Source: Pseudomonas sp. BN102
GTDB taxonomy: Bacteria; Pseudomonadota; Gammaproteobacteria; Pseudomonadales; Pseudomonadaceae
Direction of reading: 5' to 3'
NCBI RefSeq assembly: GCF_029871245.1
Contig: NZ_SSON01000070.1
Coordinates: forward strand, 1 to 64,000
DNA length: 64,000 bases
Within the stretch, counting starts at the first letter, position 1. Each line of letters opens with the position of its first letter. This document shows positions 1-9,743 of this stretch, one piece after another. The notes beneath the pieces were generated by a model that was given only the letters and a program-made list of their open reading frames with translations, was not told the origin of the DNA and did not search any database. A program made the translations under genes and the position numbers.

Positions 1-4
1 GACC

Positions 5-105
5 GGGAGAGGGAAGTCTGGCCTTGCGCCGATACCCCTCTCCCCAGCCCTCTCCCCAGGGGGGAGAGGGAGCGGTTGGTTGACCCTCTCCCTGAAGGGA
101 GAGGG
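5..105. repeat. Cluster of CCCTCTCCC/GGGAGAGGG palindromes upstream of pstA
   Basis: Six copies of a 9-11 bp GA/CT-rich word alternate in orientation: GGGAGAGGG at 5-13, CCCCTCTCCCC at 35-45, CCCTCTCCCC at 48-57, GGGGAGAGGG at 61-70, CCCTCTCCC at 84-92 and GGGAGAGGG at 97-105. They can fold as three hairpins; the last has a perfect 9-bp stem with loop TGAA. No ORF covers this stretch. It probably separates pstA from an upstream pstC outside the window (inference). It could be a REP-like element or an mRNA processing or stability structure. Confidence 0.75.
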
Positions 106-174
106 GGTAGAAAACACGAATCCTCTGGCCCCTGAGGCGGGAGGAACTGAAAGACTCAAGCGGTGGAGAAATCC

Positions 175-1845
175 GTGAAAAAGGTTTCCCTGAAATACTG
201 GTTCAAGAGTGGCGCACCGGGCGTCTGGATGAGCGGCGGCGCGGTATCCATCGCCGTCATCATGACTATCGGCCTGCTCTCGGTAATTGCCGTGCGCGGC
301 CTCGGCCACTTCTGGCCGGCTGACCTGGTGGAGGTGTCCTACTCGGTGCCTGGCCAGGCTGCCAAGCCGGTGATCGCCGAGGAAGTGCAGGTCGAGGAAG
401 TGTCCCGCACCCGCCTGAAGGGCGCTGGCCTGCCGGTGCCGGAAGACGGCCCGGAGTTCATGAGCCGTGAGCTGCTCAAGGTGGGCAACCGTGACGTCTA
501 CGGCAGTGACTTCACCTGGGTCGTGGGCGACTGGCTGAAAGACCGGAAGACTCCGGCCGAGCTGATGGTGCTGGAGCGTCGCGAGTGGGGCAACTTCTAC
601 GGCCGCCTGGTGGCGGTGAAGGAGAACGGCCAGGTGGTGGCCGAAGGCGAGGCCGCCATGGCCGAGCTGCAAAAGCGCCTGCAACGAGTCGACGACCTCT
701 ATGCCCAGCTCTACCAGCTGGAGAAGAAGGACATCGGCGGCATCAACCACGGTCTCGAGCGCCTGCGCCTGGATACCCGCAAACTCGAGCTGAACGACGC
801 CCTGACCGCCGAAGCCCAGGCCGATATCGCCGCTGAGCGCGCCGAGCTGGAAAGCCGCTACAAAGGCCTGGAAGCGCAGCTGCTGGACTTGCACCAGCAG
901 TTCAACCGCGACAGCGTGGTGGTCCGCGAGGCCGGCGGCAAGGAACAGGAAATCAGCCTCGGCAAGGTCGTCCACGCCTACCAGCCGAACGGCATGGGCC
1001 TGTTCGACAAGCTCGGCTTCTACTTCGCCAAGCTCTGGGAATTCCTCGCCGATGACCCGCGTGAGGCCAACACCGAAGGCGGCATCTTCCCGGCCATTTT
1101 CGGCACCGTGATGATGACCCTGATCATGGCCGTGATCGTCACCCCCTTCGGTGTGATCGCCGCCATCTACCTGCGCGAGTACGCCAAGCAGGGTGTGCTG
1201 ACCCGGGTGATCCGCATCGCGGTGAACAACCTGGCGGGCGTTCCGGCCATCGTCTATGGCGTGTTCGGCCTGGGCTTCTTCGTCTACGTGCTGGGCGGCT
1301 CGCTGGACCGCTTGTTCTTCCCCGAGTCCGCCCCGGCGCCGACCTTCGGCACCCCGGGCCTGCTCTGGGCCTCGCTGACCCTGGCGATACTCGCCGTGCC
1401 GGTGGTGATCGTCGCCACCGAGGAAGGCCTGGCGCGGATTCCCCGTGCCGTGCGCGAAGGCTCCCTGGCCCTGGGCGCGACCAAGGCCGAGACCCTCTGG
1501 AAAGTCGTCCTGCCCATGGCCAGCCCGGCGATGATGACCGGCCTGATCCTCGCCGTGGCGCGCGCCGCCGGCGAAGTGGCGCCGCTGATGCTGGTGGGCG
1601 TGGTGAAGCTGGCCCCGAGCCTGCCGGTGGATGGCAACTACCCCTATCTGCACCTGGACCAGAAGATCATGCACCTGGGCTTCCACATCTATGACGTCGG
1701 CTTCCAGAGCCCCAACGTCGAGGCCGCCCGCCCGCTGGTCTATGCCACCGCGCTGCTGCTGGTGCTGGTGATCGCCCTGCTGAACTTCTCGGCCGTCGCC
1801 ATCCGTAACCACCTGCGCGAGAAATACAAGGCGCTGGACAGCTGA
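175..1845 (+). CDS. pstA: Phosphate ABC transporter permease PstA
   Basis: One of the two inner-membrane permease subunits of the high-affinity PstSCAB phosphate importer. One membrane segment lies near residues 16-40. A long, largely extracytoplasmic stretch follows (about 45-300), including a Glu/Leu/Arg-rich predicted coiled coil around 160-250. The typical BPD_transp_1 permease core starts at about residue 305 and includes the EAA-type loop (GATKAETLWKVVLPMA) that docks on PstB. The GTG at 175 is preferred because GGAG lies 6 nt upstream; an in-frame GTG at 163 has poorer spacing. At about 556 residues it is far longer than E. coli PstA (about 296), as is usual in Pseudomonas. pstB follows after 68 nt. 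Confidence 0.93.
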   Translation: MKKVSLKYWFKSGAPGVWMSGGAVSIAVIMTIGLLSVIAVRGLGHFWPADLVEVSYSVPGQAAKPVIAEEVQVEEVSRTRLKGAGLPVPEDGPEFMSRELLKVGNRDVYGSDFTWVVGDWLKDRKTPAELMVLERREWGNFYGRLVAVKENGQVVAEGEAAMAELQKRLQRVDDLYAQLYQLEKKDIGGINHGLERLRLDTRKLELNDALTAEAQADIAAERAELESRYKGLEAQLLDLHQQFNRDSVVVREAGGKEQEISLGKVVHAYQPNGMGLFDKLGFYFAKLWEFLADDPREANTEGGIFPAIFGTVMMTLIMAVIVTPFGVIAAIYLREYAKQGVLTRVIRIAVNNLAGVPAIVYGVFGLGFFVYVLGGSLDRLFFPESAPAPTFGTPGLLWASLTLAILAVPVVIVATEEGLARIPRAVREGSLALGATKAETLWKVVLPMASPAMMTGLILAVARAAGEVAPLMLVGVVKLAPSLPVDGNYPYLHLDQKIMHLGFHIYDVGFQSPNVEAARPLVYATALLLVLVIALLNFSAVAIRNHLREKYKALDS

Positions 1846-1913
1846 TTCGTCCACCGCCGATCGCTTTGCCCAAGGCTTACAGCTTGTAGCTCGAAGCTAC
1901 GAACGGAGTGAAT

Positions 1914-2747
1914 ATGCAACACGAAACCCACAGCCATGGCGTCAACATCTCCGCCCTCGGCCGCGACAAGCAGAATCTGCGCCTGGCCGAGGAAACCGTT
2001 GCCCTCGAAGTGCCGGGCCTGTCCCTCTTCTATGGCGAGAAGCAGGCGCTGCACAATGTCAGCCTGAATATCCCGAAACAGCGCGTGACCGCCTTCATCG
2101 GCCCGAGCGGCTGCGGCAAGTCGACCCTGCTGCGCTGCTTCAACCGCATGAACGACCTGGTGGACGGCTGCCGCGTCGATGGTGAGATCCTCCTCGACGG
2201 CAAGAACATCTACCGCAAGGGCGAGGAAGTGGCCGAGCTGCGCCGCCGCGTGGGCATGGTGTTCCAGAAGCCCAACCCGTTCCCCAAGAGCATCTACGAG
2301 AACGTGGTCTACGGCCTGCGCATCCAGGGCATCAACAAGAAGCGCGTGCTCGACGAAGCCGTGGAGTGGGCCCTCAAGGGCGCCGCACTCTGGGACGAAG
2401 TGAAGGACCGCCTGCACGAGTCCGCCCTCGGCCTCTCCGGTGGCCAGCAACAGCGCCTGGTGATCGCCCGCACCATCGCGGTGGAGCCCGAGGTACTGCT
2501 GCTCGACGAACCCTGCTCGGCCCTGGACCCGATCTCCACCCTCAAGGTGGAAGAGCTGATCTACGAGCTCAAGAGCAAGTACACCATCGTCATCGTGACC
2601 CACAACATGCAGCAGGCGGCGCGGGTTTCCGACTACACCGCATTCATGTACATGGGCAAGCTGATCGAATTCGGCGACACCGATACCCTGTTCACCAACC
2701 CGGCCAAGAAGCAGACCGAGGACTACATCACCGGTCGCTACGGCTAG
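1914..2747 (+). CDS. pstB: Phosphate ABC transporter ATP-binding protein PstB
   Basis: Cytoplasmic ATPase that powers phosphate import through PstC/PstA. It has the complete ABC set: Walker A (GPSGCGKST), a Q-loop in [11 protein letters not shown], signature LSGGQQQR, Walker B ([12 protein letters not shown]) and the switch histidine in IVTHNMQQA. The 277-residue length is normal for PstB plus a short N-terminal extension seen in pseudomonads. The ATG at 1914 is chosen over the GTG at 1908 because CGGAG ends 5 nt before it; the resulting N-terminus MQHETHSHG matches my memory of the P. aeruginosa protein. It lies between pstA and phoU in the usual operon order. Confidence 0.96.
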   Translation: MQHETHSHGVNISALGRDKQNLRLAEETVALEVPGLSLFYGEKQALHNVSLNIPKQRVTAFIGPSGCGKSTLLRCFNRMNDLVDGCRVDGEILLDGKNIYRKGEEVAELRRRVGMVFQKPNPFPKSIYENVVYGLRIQGINKKRVLDEAVEWALKGAALWDEVKDRLHESALGLSGGQQQRLVIARTIAVEPEVLLLDEPCSALDPISTLKVEELIYELKSKYTIVIVTHNMQQAARVSDYTAFMYMGKLIEFGDTDTLFTNPAKKQTEDYITGRYG

Positions 2748-2853
2748 TGGCCACCCCCAATCGCGCTGGACTGCGTCGGCGAAGCTTGCCGTACTACTCG
2801 TACTGTCTTCACTTCGCCTCCTTGCCCAGCACGATTGGTTGAAGCCACTACAA
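2746..2853. repeat. Imperfect inverted-repeat element between pstB and phoU
   Basis: The ends form an imperfect 24-bp inverted repeat: the left arm begins AGTGGCCACC and contains CCAATCGCGCTGG, and the right arm reads CCAGCACGATTGG...GCCACT. An inner 7-bp pair, GGCGAAG...CTTCGCC, frames a GTACTACTCGTAC core. The whole intergenic region can therefore fold into one long stem. It begins at the pstB stop codon and ends about 35 nt before phoU. I saw no second copy in this window. It may be a dispersed Pseudomonas palindrome or an mRNA processing hairpin that tunes pstB versus phoU levels. Confidence 0.6.
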
Positions 2854-2888
2854 CCTGGAAGAACATTCGGCTCAACAAGGGTTAGAAA

Positions 2889-3635
2889 ATGATCGACAAA
2901 GACAGCCTCACCCATCACATCTCCCAGCAGTTCAACGCCGAACTGGAGGAAGTGCGCAGCCACCTTCTGGCGATGGGTGGCCTGGTCGAGAAGCAGGTCA
3001 ACGACGCGGTCACCGCGCTGATCGACGCCGACTCGGGCCTCGCCCAGCAGGTGCGCGAGATCGATGACCAGATCAACCAGATGGAGCGCAACATCGACGA
3101 AGAGTGCGTGCGCATTCTCGCCCGCCGTCAGCCGGCGGCGTCCGACCTGCGCCTGATCATCAGCATCTCCAAGTCGGTGATCGACCTCGAACGCATCGGC
3201 GACGAAGCCTCGAAGATCGCCCGCCGCGCCATCCAGCTCTGCGAGGAAGGCGTGGCGCCGCGCGGTTACGTCGAGGTGCGCCACATCGGCGACCAGGTGC
3301 GCAAGATGGTCCAGGAAGCGCTGGACGCCTTCGCCCGCTTCGATGCCGACCTGGCCCTCTCCGTGGCCCAGTACGACAAGAACATCGACCGCGAGTACAA
3401 GACCGCCCTGCGCGAACTGGTCACCTACATGATGGAAGACCCGCGCGCCATCAGCCGCGTGCTCAACGTCATCTGGGTCCTGCGCTCGCTGGAGCGCATC
3501 GGCGACCACGCGCGGAATATCTCCGAGCTGGTGATCTACCTCGTGCGCGGCACCGACGTCCGCCACCTGGGCCTGGCGCGCATGACCGAGGAAGTGAAGG
3601 GCAACGGCAGCGGCAAGGACGCTTCCCAGAGCTGA
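2889..3635 (+). CDS. phoU: Phosphate signalling complex protein PhoU
   Basis: Negative regulator linking the PstSCAB transporter to PhoR, so that PhoB is not activated when phosphate is plentiful. The 248-residue protein is two PhoU-type three-helix bundles. Each carries the metal-binding helix motif LERIGD, at residues 100-105 and 201-206, followed by E/H residues expected to bind a metal cluster. No signal peptide or membrane segment is present, consistent with a peripheral cytoplasmic location. It is the last gene of the pst operon and is followed by a strong hairpin terminator. The ATG start has only a weak ribosome-binding site (GGGTTAGAAA). Confidence 0.96.
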   Translation: MIDKDSLTHHISQQFNAELEEVRSHLLAMGGLVEKQVNDAVTALIDADSGLAQQVREIDDQINQMERNIDEECVRILARRQPAASDLRLIISISKSVIDLERIGDEASKIARRAIQLCEEGVAPRGYVEVRHIGDQVRKMVQEALDAFARFDADLALSVAQYDKNIDREYKTALRELVTYMMEDPRAISRVLNVIWVLRSLERIGDHARNISELVIYLVRGTDVRHLGLARMTEEVKGNGSGKDASQS

Positions 3636-3652
3636 GTCTGAAACCGCCCGCC

Positions 3653-3681
3653 GAACGCCCGGCCCTGCGCCGGGCGTTTTG
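3653..3681 (+). terminator. Rho-independent terminator after phoU
   Basis: AACGCCCGG and CCGGGCGTT form a 9-bp GC-rich stem with a short loop, followed by TTTT. It lies 17 nt after the phoU stop codon and fits the end of the pst-phoU transcript. Confidence 0.85.
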
Positions 3682-3821
3682 CTTCCCAGTGCTTTGCCGC
3701 GGAACCGCCCCACCGATCTCCGCCTTCGCTCCGAGCTGACCGACAGGTCATCGCCGAAACAGGTTTGGCAAAGGGCTATCAGCCAAGGCTATGCTAAGCC
3801 CCGATTCCCGAGGAGCAGTCG

Positions 3822-4736
3822 ATGGGCAAGGTCAATGTGCTGGTGGTGGATGATGCGTCCTTTATTCGCGACCTGGTGAAGAAGGGGCTGCGCGATCATT
3901 TCCCCGGTATCCAGATCGAAGAGGCGATCAATGGGCGCAAGGCCCAGCAGTTGCTCGCCCGCGCCACTATCGACCTGATCCTCTGCGATTGGGAAATGCC
4001 CGAGATGTCCGGCCTGGAACTGCTCACCTGGTGCCGCGAGCAGGAAAGCCTGAAGGCCACGCCCTTTATCATGGTCACCAGCCGCGGCGACAAGGAGAAC
4101 GTCATCCAGGCCATCCAGGCCGGCGTCTCCGACTACATCGGCAAGCCCTTCTCCAATGAACAGCTGGTGACCAAGGTGAAGAAGGCGCTGGCCCGCTCCG
4201 GCCGCCTGGAAGACCTGATGACCAGCGCACCCAACCGGCTGCCCAATGCCGGTGGTTTCGCCAACGACTCCCTGGCCGCCCTCACCGGTGGCAAGGCCGA
4301 GGTGGTTCGCCCCGCCGTCGCACCTGCGGCGCCGAGCACCAAACCCGCTGCGCCCGCGCCATCGGCCAATTCGGCCAATTCGGCCGCCCAGGCCCCCGGT
4401 GGCCGTGGCCAGGCCCAGCTGCGCCTGCCTGCGGGTGTGCTGGTCTGCGTGATCAAGGCCCTGAGCCTGAAGGACGCGCAACTGGTGGTGCGGCGTGGCG
4501 AATCGCTGCCACAGGTGCTGGAAAGCGCCGTGCTCGACCTGGAGCAGGGCGAGGGTGGCGAGGTGGCGCGGCTCAATGGCTACCTGCACGCAGTCGCCGC
4601 CCTGGAGCCCCGGCCCGACAGCGAGTGGCTGCTGCTGACGTTCCGCTTCGTCGACCGCGATCCGCAGAAGCTCGATTACTTGTCTCGGTTGATCGCCCGC
4701 GGCACTGCGCAGAAGCATTTCGTCCCCGGCGCCTGA
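3822..4736 (+). CDS. Response regulator: CheY receiver plus degenerate PilZ-like domain
   Basis: The N-terminal receiver (residues 1-122) has the acidic pair D10/D11, phosphoacceptor D56 in ILCDWEMPEMSG, the T/S switch position and K107 in YIGKPF. An Ala/Pro/Ser-rich linker (about 150-195) joins it to a C-terminal domain of about 105 residues resembling PilZ folds. The canonical c-di-GMP motifs RxxxR and (D/N)xSxxG are not recognisable; SLKDAQL sits where the second would be. It may therefore not bind c-di-GMP. No kinase gene is adjacent. It lies between phoU and a peptidase, as I recall for PA5364. The output function is unknown. Confidence 0.8.
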   Translation: MGKVNVLVVDDASFIRDLVKKGLRDHFPGIQIEEAINGRKAQQLLARATIDLILCDWEMPEMSGLELLTWCREQESLKATPFIMVTSRGDKENVIQAIQAGVSDYIGKPFSNEQLVTKVKKALARSGRLEDLMTSAPNRLPNAGGFANDSLAALTGGKAEVVRPAVAPAAPSTKPAAPAPSANSANSAAQAPGGRGQAQLRLPAGVLVCVIKALSLKDAQLVVRRGESLPQVLESAVLDLEQGEGGEVARLNGYLHAVAALEPRPDSEWLLLTFRFVDRDPQKLDYLSRLIARGTAQKHFVPGA

Positions 4737-4840
4737 GCGCCCAGCCAACCCCGTCACAGCCCGATGGGCGGTGTCTCGCCCGCCGCAGTCCGCGCTGCTA
4801 GTCTTCGGCAACACGGAGCACAGAAGAACAACGGGGCGAC

Positions 4841-5737
4841 ATGCTGGGGCGATTCCTTTCTCTGGTGGTGCTGCTCGGCACAAGCCTGCCGGCGGCTGCA
4901 CTGACCATCTACAAGTACACCGATGCCAACGGTGTGGTGACCTATACCGACAAGGCCGTGGCCGGCGCCCAGGTGTTCGTCTTCCGCGACCGCATGGTGG
5001 AGCGCCTCGACCTGTCGGTGAAGCTGGAAACCAAAAAGCACGCCGCCGGTGAAACGCTGCTGCTGCGCAACGAACTGTTCGCCCCGGTGGAAGTGGAATT
5101 GCGCATCGAGCAGGCGGAGAACGTCTCCGGCGTACCGGACCAGCCGATCCGCTGGGTGCTGGCGCCGCGCAGCAGCATGCGCATGGCCACCCTGGCCGCG
5201 GCCGATGCCTCCCGGCCCATGCGCTACAAGCCCAAGCTGCGCTATGCCCTGGGCGACCCGCGCCTGCAGCCGATGCTCTACCGCTATCCGCTGCCCTGGC
5301 AGGGCGGCCCGTTCCGCCTGACCCAGGGCGCCAATGGCCGTTACAGCCACTTCACCCCCAAGGGCCGCTACGCCCTGGATATCGCCATGCCCGAAGGCAC
5401 TCCCATAGTCGCGGCACGCTCGGGCATGGTGGTGAAGATCGAGAACGACCAGAGCGGCCGTGGCAACAACCCCTCGGGCAACTTTGTGCGCATCCTGCAT
5501 GACGACGGCACCATGGGCGTCTACCTGCACCTGATGCGCGGTTCGGTGCAGGTGCGCGATGGCCAGCAGGTGGCCATGGGCGAACGCATCGCCCGCTCCG
5601 GCAACACCGGCAACAGTACCGGCCCGCACCTGCACTTCGTCATCCAGCGCAACGTCGGCCTGGCGCTGGAATCCATTCCCTTCCAGTTCGCCCAGCCGGT
5701 GGACAGCCTGCCGAACTTCGCGGTGGGTGGGGAGTAG
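4841..5737 (+). CDS. Secreted M23 family peptidase with N-terminal DUF4124
   Basis: A signal peptide of about 20 residues (MLGRFLSLVVLLGTSLPAAA) is followed by a DUF4124 segment (LTIYKYTDANGVVTYTD). A beta-rich region comes next, then a LytM/M23 domain from about residue 155 to 280. Likely zinc ligands are H170, D180 and H265 of GPHLHF (263-265 is HLH), with H230 in YLHL also conserved. The first histidine is spaced further from the aspartate than in classical LytM. The predicted role is a periplasmic peptidoglycan endopeptidase or an LytM-type amidase activator. A composite palindromic repeat starts 17 nt after its stop. Confidence 0.85.
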   Translation: MLGRFLSLVVLLGTSLPAAALTIYKYTDANGVVTYTDKAVAGAQVFVFRDRMVERLDLSVKLETKKHAAGETLLLRNELFAPVEVELRIEQAENVSGVPDQPIRWVLAPRSSMRMATLAAADASRPMRYKPKLRYALGDPRLQPMLYRYPLPWQGGPFRLTQGANGRYSHFTPKGRYALDIAMPEGTPIVAARSGMVVKIENDQSGRGNNPSGNFVRILHDDGTMGVYLHLMRGSVQVRDGQQVAMGERIARSGNTGNSTGPHLHFVIQRNVGLALESIPFQFAQPVDSLPNFAVGGE

Positions 5738-5753
5738 GGCGCACGGAGTCGAG

Positions 5754-5837
5754 GTAGGTTGCGGCTGAGCGCAGCGAAGCCCAACGTTGCTTGACTGGCT
5801 TGTGGTGTTGGGCTTCGCGTAGCTCAGCCCAACCTAC
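5754..5837. repeat. Palindromic repeat, family A copy 1
   Basis: It begins GTAGGTTGCGGCTGAGC and ends GCTCAGCCCAACCTAC, with GAAGCCCAAC and GTTGGGCTTCG as inner arms, making an imperfect 84-bp palindrome. Related copies lie at 24015-24093 and 57775-57876. Confidence 0.85.
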
Positions 5838-5847
5838 AGAACGTCCC

Positions 5848-5910
5848 GTAGGATGGGGCGGGTGGCGTTCCGCGAGCCTGCGATACCCATCGGGCCATGC
5901 TCAGCATGGG
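5848..5910. repeat. Palindromic repeat, family B partial copy, plus REP fragment downstream
   Basis: GTAGGATGGGGCGGGTGGCGTTCC begins a second repeat type that is complete at 46756-46848 and partial again at 24111. It directly follows family A copy 1, giving an A-B composite. The word GTCCCGTAGGA occurs at 5843-5853 and again at 5952-5962 as an 11-bp direct repeat around this segment. GCGAATGAATTCGC, a REP core, lies at 5931-5944. Confidence 0.7.
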
Positions 5911-5978
5911 TGGACGCTTCGAATTCCTTGGCGAATGAATTCGCCCCTGCAAGTCCCGTAGGACGGGAGCAAGGGGAG

Positions 5979-7319
5979 TCAGTCCAGCTTGAGCACCTTG
6001 GCCAGGACTATCTTCGGGCCTTTCATCTTCTTCACGATGATGCGCAGGCCGTCGGTCTCCAGCACTTCTTCCTCTTCCGGCATGCGGTTGAGGGTTTCGT
6101 AGATCAGGCCGGCGAGGGTGTCCGCCTCGACATGGTCGAGGTCGATGCCGAGCAGGCGCTCCACCTTGAACAGCGGAGTGTCGCCGCGCACCAGCAGCTT
6201 GCCCGGCTGGTAGGCGAGGACGCCGCGTTCGGTCTTGCGGTGTTCGTCCTGGATATCGCCCACCAGCACTTCCAGCACGTCTTCCATAGTCAGGAAGCCA
6301 ACCACCTTGCCGTCGGCCTCCTCGACCACCGCGAAGTGTGAGCCGCCCTGGCGGAACTGCTCCAGCAGGCGCGACAGCGGCATGTGCTTGGTGACCCGCT
6401 CCAGGGGATGGGTGAGTTCTTCCAGGTCGAAGGTTTCCGGCAGGCTGTCGAGGGCGGCCAGGGCCAGCAGCAGGTCCTTGATGTGCAACACACCGATGAA
6501 CTCGCCCTTCTGGTCGTCGTGGACCGGGTAACGGCTGTACTTGTGCCGGCGGATCACGGTGAGGATGTCCGCCAGGGGAGCGTCGTGTTCGAGGTAGATC
6601 AGGTCTTCCCGGGAGTTGGCCCAGTCCACCACTTCCAGTTCGCCCAGTTCCACGGCCGAGGCCAGCACGCGCATGCCCTGGTCGCTGGGGTCGCGGGCGC
6701 GGCTGGAGTGGAGGATCAGCTTGAGCTCGTCGCGGCTGTAGTGGTGTTCATGGTGCGGACCGGGCTCGCCTTGCCCCGCGATGCGCAGGATGGTGTTGGC
6801 GCTGGCGTTGAGCAGCCAGATGGCCGGGTACATCAGCCAGTAGAAGAGGTAGAGCGGCACGGCGGTCCAGAGGGACAGCAGTTCCGGCTTGCGGATGGCC
6901 CAGGACTTGGGCGCCAGCTCGCCGACCACGATGTGCAGGTAGGAAATGATGAAGAAGGCGGTGAAGAAGGCGATGCCGTGGACCAGCGCCGGCGAGTCGA
7001 TACCGATGTATCCCAGCAGGGGCTGCAATAGGTGGGCGAAGGCCGGCTCACCGACCCAACCGAGGCCCAGGGAGGCCAGGGTGATGCCCAGCTGGCAGGC
7101 GGAGAGGTAGGCGTCCAGCTGGTTGTGCACGGTGCGCAGGATACTTCCGCGCCAGCCGTGCTTGTCGGCTATGGCTTCGACGCGGGTCGAGCGCAGCTTG
7201 ACCATGGCGAACTCGGCGGCCACGAAGAAGCCGTTGAGCAGCACGAGGAAGAGGGCAAAGAGAATCAGGCCGAAATCAGCGAAATAGGAGAGGAAGTTGG
7301 AACTAGGGGAAGGGTCCAT
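5979..7319 (-). CDS. CNNM/CBS/CorC_HlyC-domain membrane protein (hemolysin-like family)
   Basis: A 446-residue protein with an N-terminal CNNM (DUF21) region of about four hydrophobic segments (residues about 18-185), a tandem CBS pair (about 215-340) and a C-terminal CorC_HlyC/transporter-associated domain (about 350-440). The family is linked to divalent cation (Mg/Co) efflux or homeostasis; the old hemolysin name is not a supported function here. It starts 76 nt downstream of the phoR stop on the same strand, so it may be read through from phoB-phoR. No strong Shine-Dalgarno precedes the ATG, so the exact start is uncertain. Confidence 0.85.
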   Translation of the reverse strand: MDPSPSSNFLSYFADFGLILFALFLVLLNGFFVAAEFAMVKLRSTRVEAIADKHGWRGSILRTVHNQLDAYLSACQLGITLASLGLGWVGEPAFAHLLQPLLGYIGIDSPALVHGIAFFTAFFIISYLHIVVGELAPKSWAIRKPELLSLWTAVPLYLFYWLMYPAIWLLNASANTILRIAGQGEPGPHHEHHYSRDELKLILHSSRARDPSDQGMRVLASAVELGELEVVDWANSREDLIYLEHDAPLADILTVIRRHKYSRYPVHDDQKGEFIGVLHIKDLLLALAALDSLPETFDLEELTHPLERVTKHMPLSRLLEQFRQGGSHFAVVEEADGKVVGFLTMEDVLEVLVGDIQDEHRKTERGVLAYQPGKLLVRGDTPLFKVERLLGIDLDHVEADTLAGLIYETLNRMPEEEEVLETDGLRIIVKKMKGPKIVLAKVLKLD

Positions 7320-7395
7320 GGATATTTTTGCTGACGGATGACCGGCTAAGGGTGAAGGCTGGACCCCGAGTTTGCAAGTCGAGGCGCGCTGCCGA

Positions 7396-8700
<1,305 letters not shown>

Positions 8701-8737
8701 CTATCGCGTCCTTGTGGTCGGCCCGGCGGGGCCCGGG

Positions 8738-9427
<690 letters not shown>

Positions 9428-9743
9428 GTTCAGGCCTCGAATAGATCGCGTGTATGTCTGATTGCGCCGCATTAGATAACGGAATTATTGCAGGGATGTG
9501 ACACCGGGATGTTGGGGCTGATGACGATTCGTCACGGCCGCGCAGAAACCCCGAACGATTCCGCTTCGGGCCTTGTCTATGCTCAATGAGGCCGCCGCCA
9601 ACCCGCGGCGGCCTGGAGCCTGGCACGGGACCCCATCGCTCGATGGACGTTCGTGGCTCCTTCCGTCCTGTACCGCTGCGACCTCAAGCCGTGATCCAGC
9701 TGCCGCCAGGCTGTCGCTGTTCATTCCGAGGAGAGGCAAGAAA
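9428..9743. other. Divergent promoter region phoB / COG4315 gene
   Basis: This 316-bp gap separates phoB (minus) from the secreted COG4315 protein (plus). It holds a Pho-box-like site (9487-9504) and the 13-bp palindrome TGACGATTCGTCA at 9522-9534. The remaining ~200 bp before the plus-strand gene has no feature I recognise. An in-frame extension of that gene back to 9573 looks non-coding because the good ribosome-binding site and signal peptide are at 9744. Confidence 0.6.
9487..9504 (-). promoter_or_regulatory. Pho-box-like site before phoB
   Basis: Read on the minus strand, GTGTCACATCCCTGCAAT is an 18-bp pair of half-sites resembling the Pho box (CTGTCAT-N4-CTGTCAT); I count 10 of 14 half-site positions matched. 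A TATCTAAT -10-like element follows about 8 bp downstream at 9471-9478, the normal spacing for a PhoB-activated promoter in which the Pho box replaces the -35 element. Confidence 0.5.

Noticed and set aside
1740-3713. 657-codon minus-strand open frame across pstB and phoU
   Set aside because: It is the complement of strong pstB/phoU coding sequence, has no domain, and its length reflects the high GC content.
9573-9743. N-terminal extension of the COG4315 gene
   Set aside because: The signal peptide and GAGGAGAGG support the start at 9744; the upstream translation is not membrane- or secretion-like.
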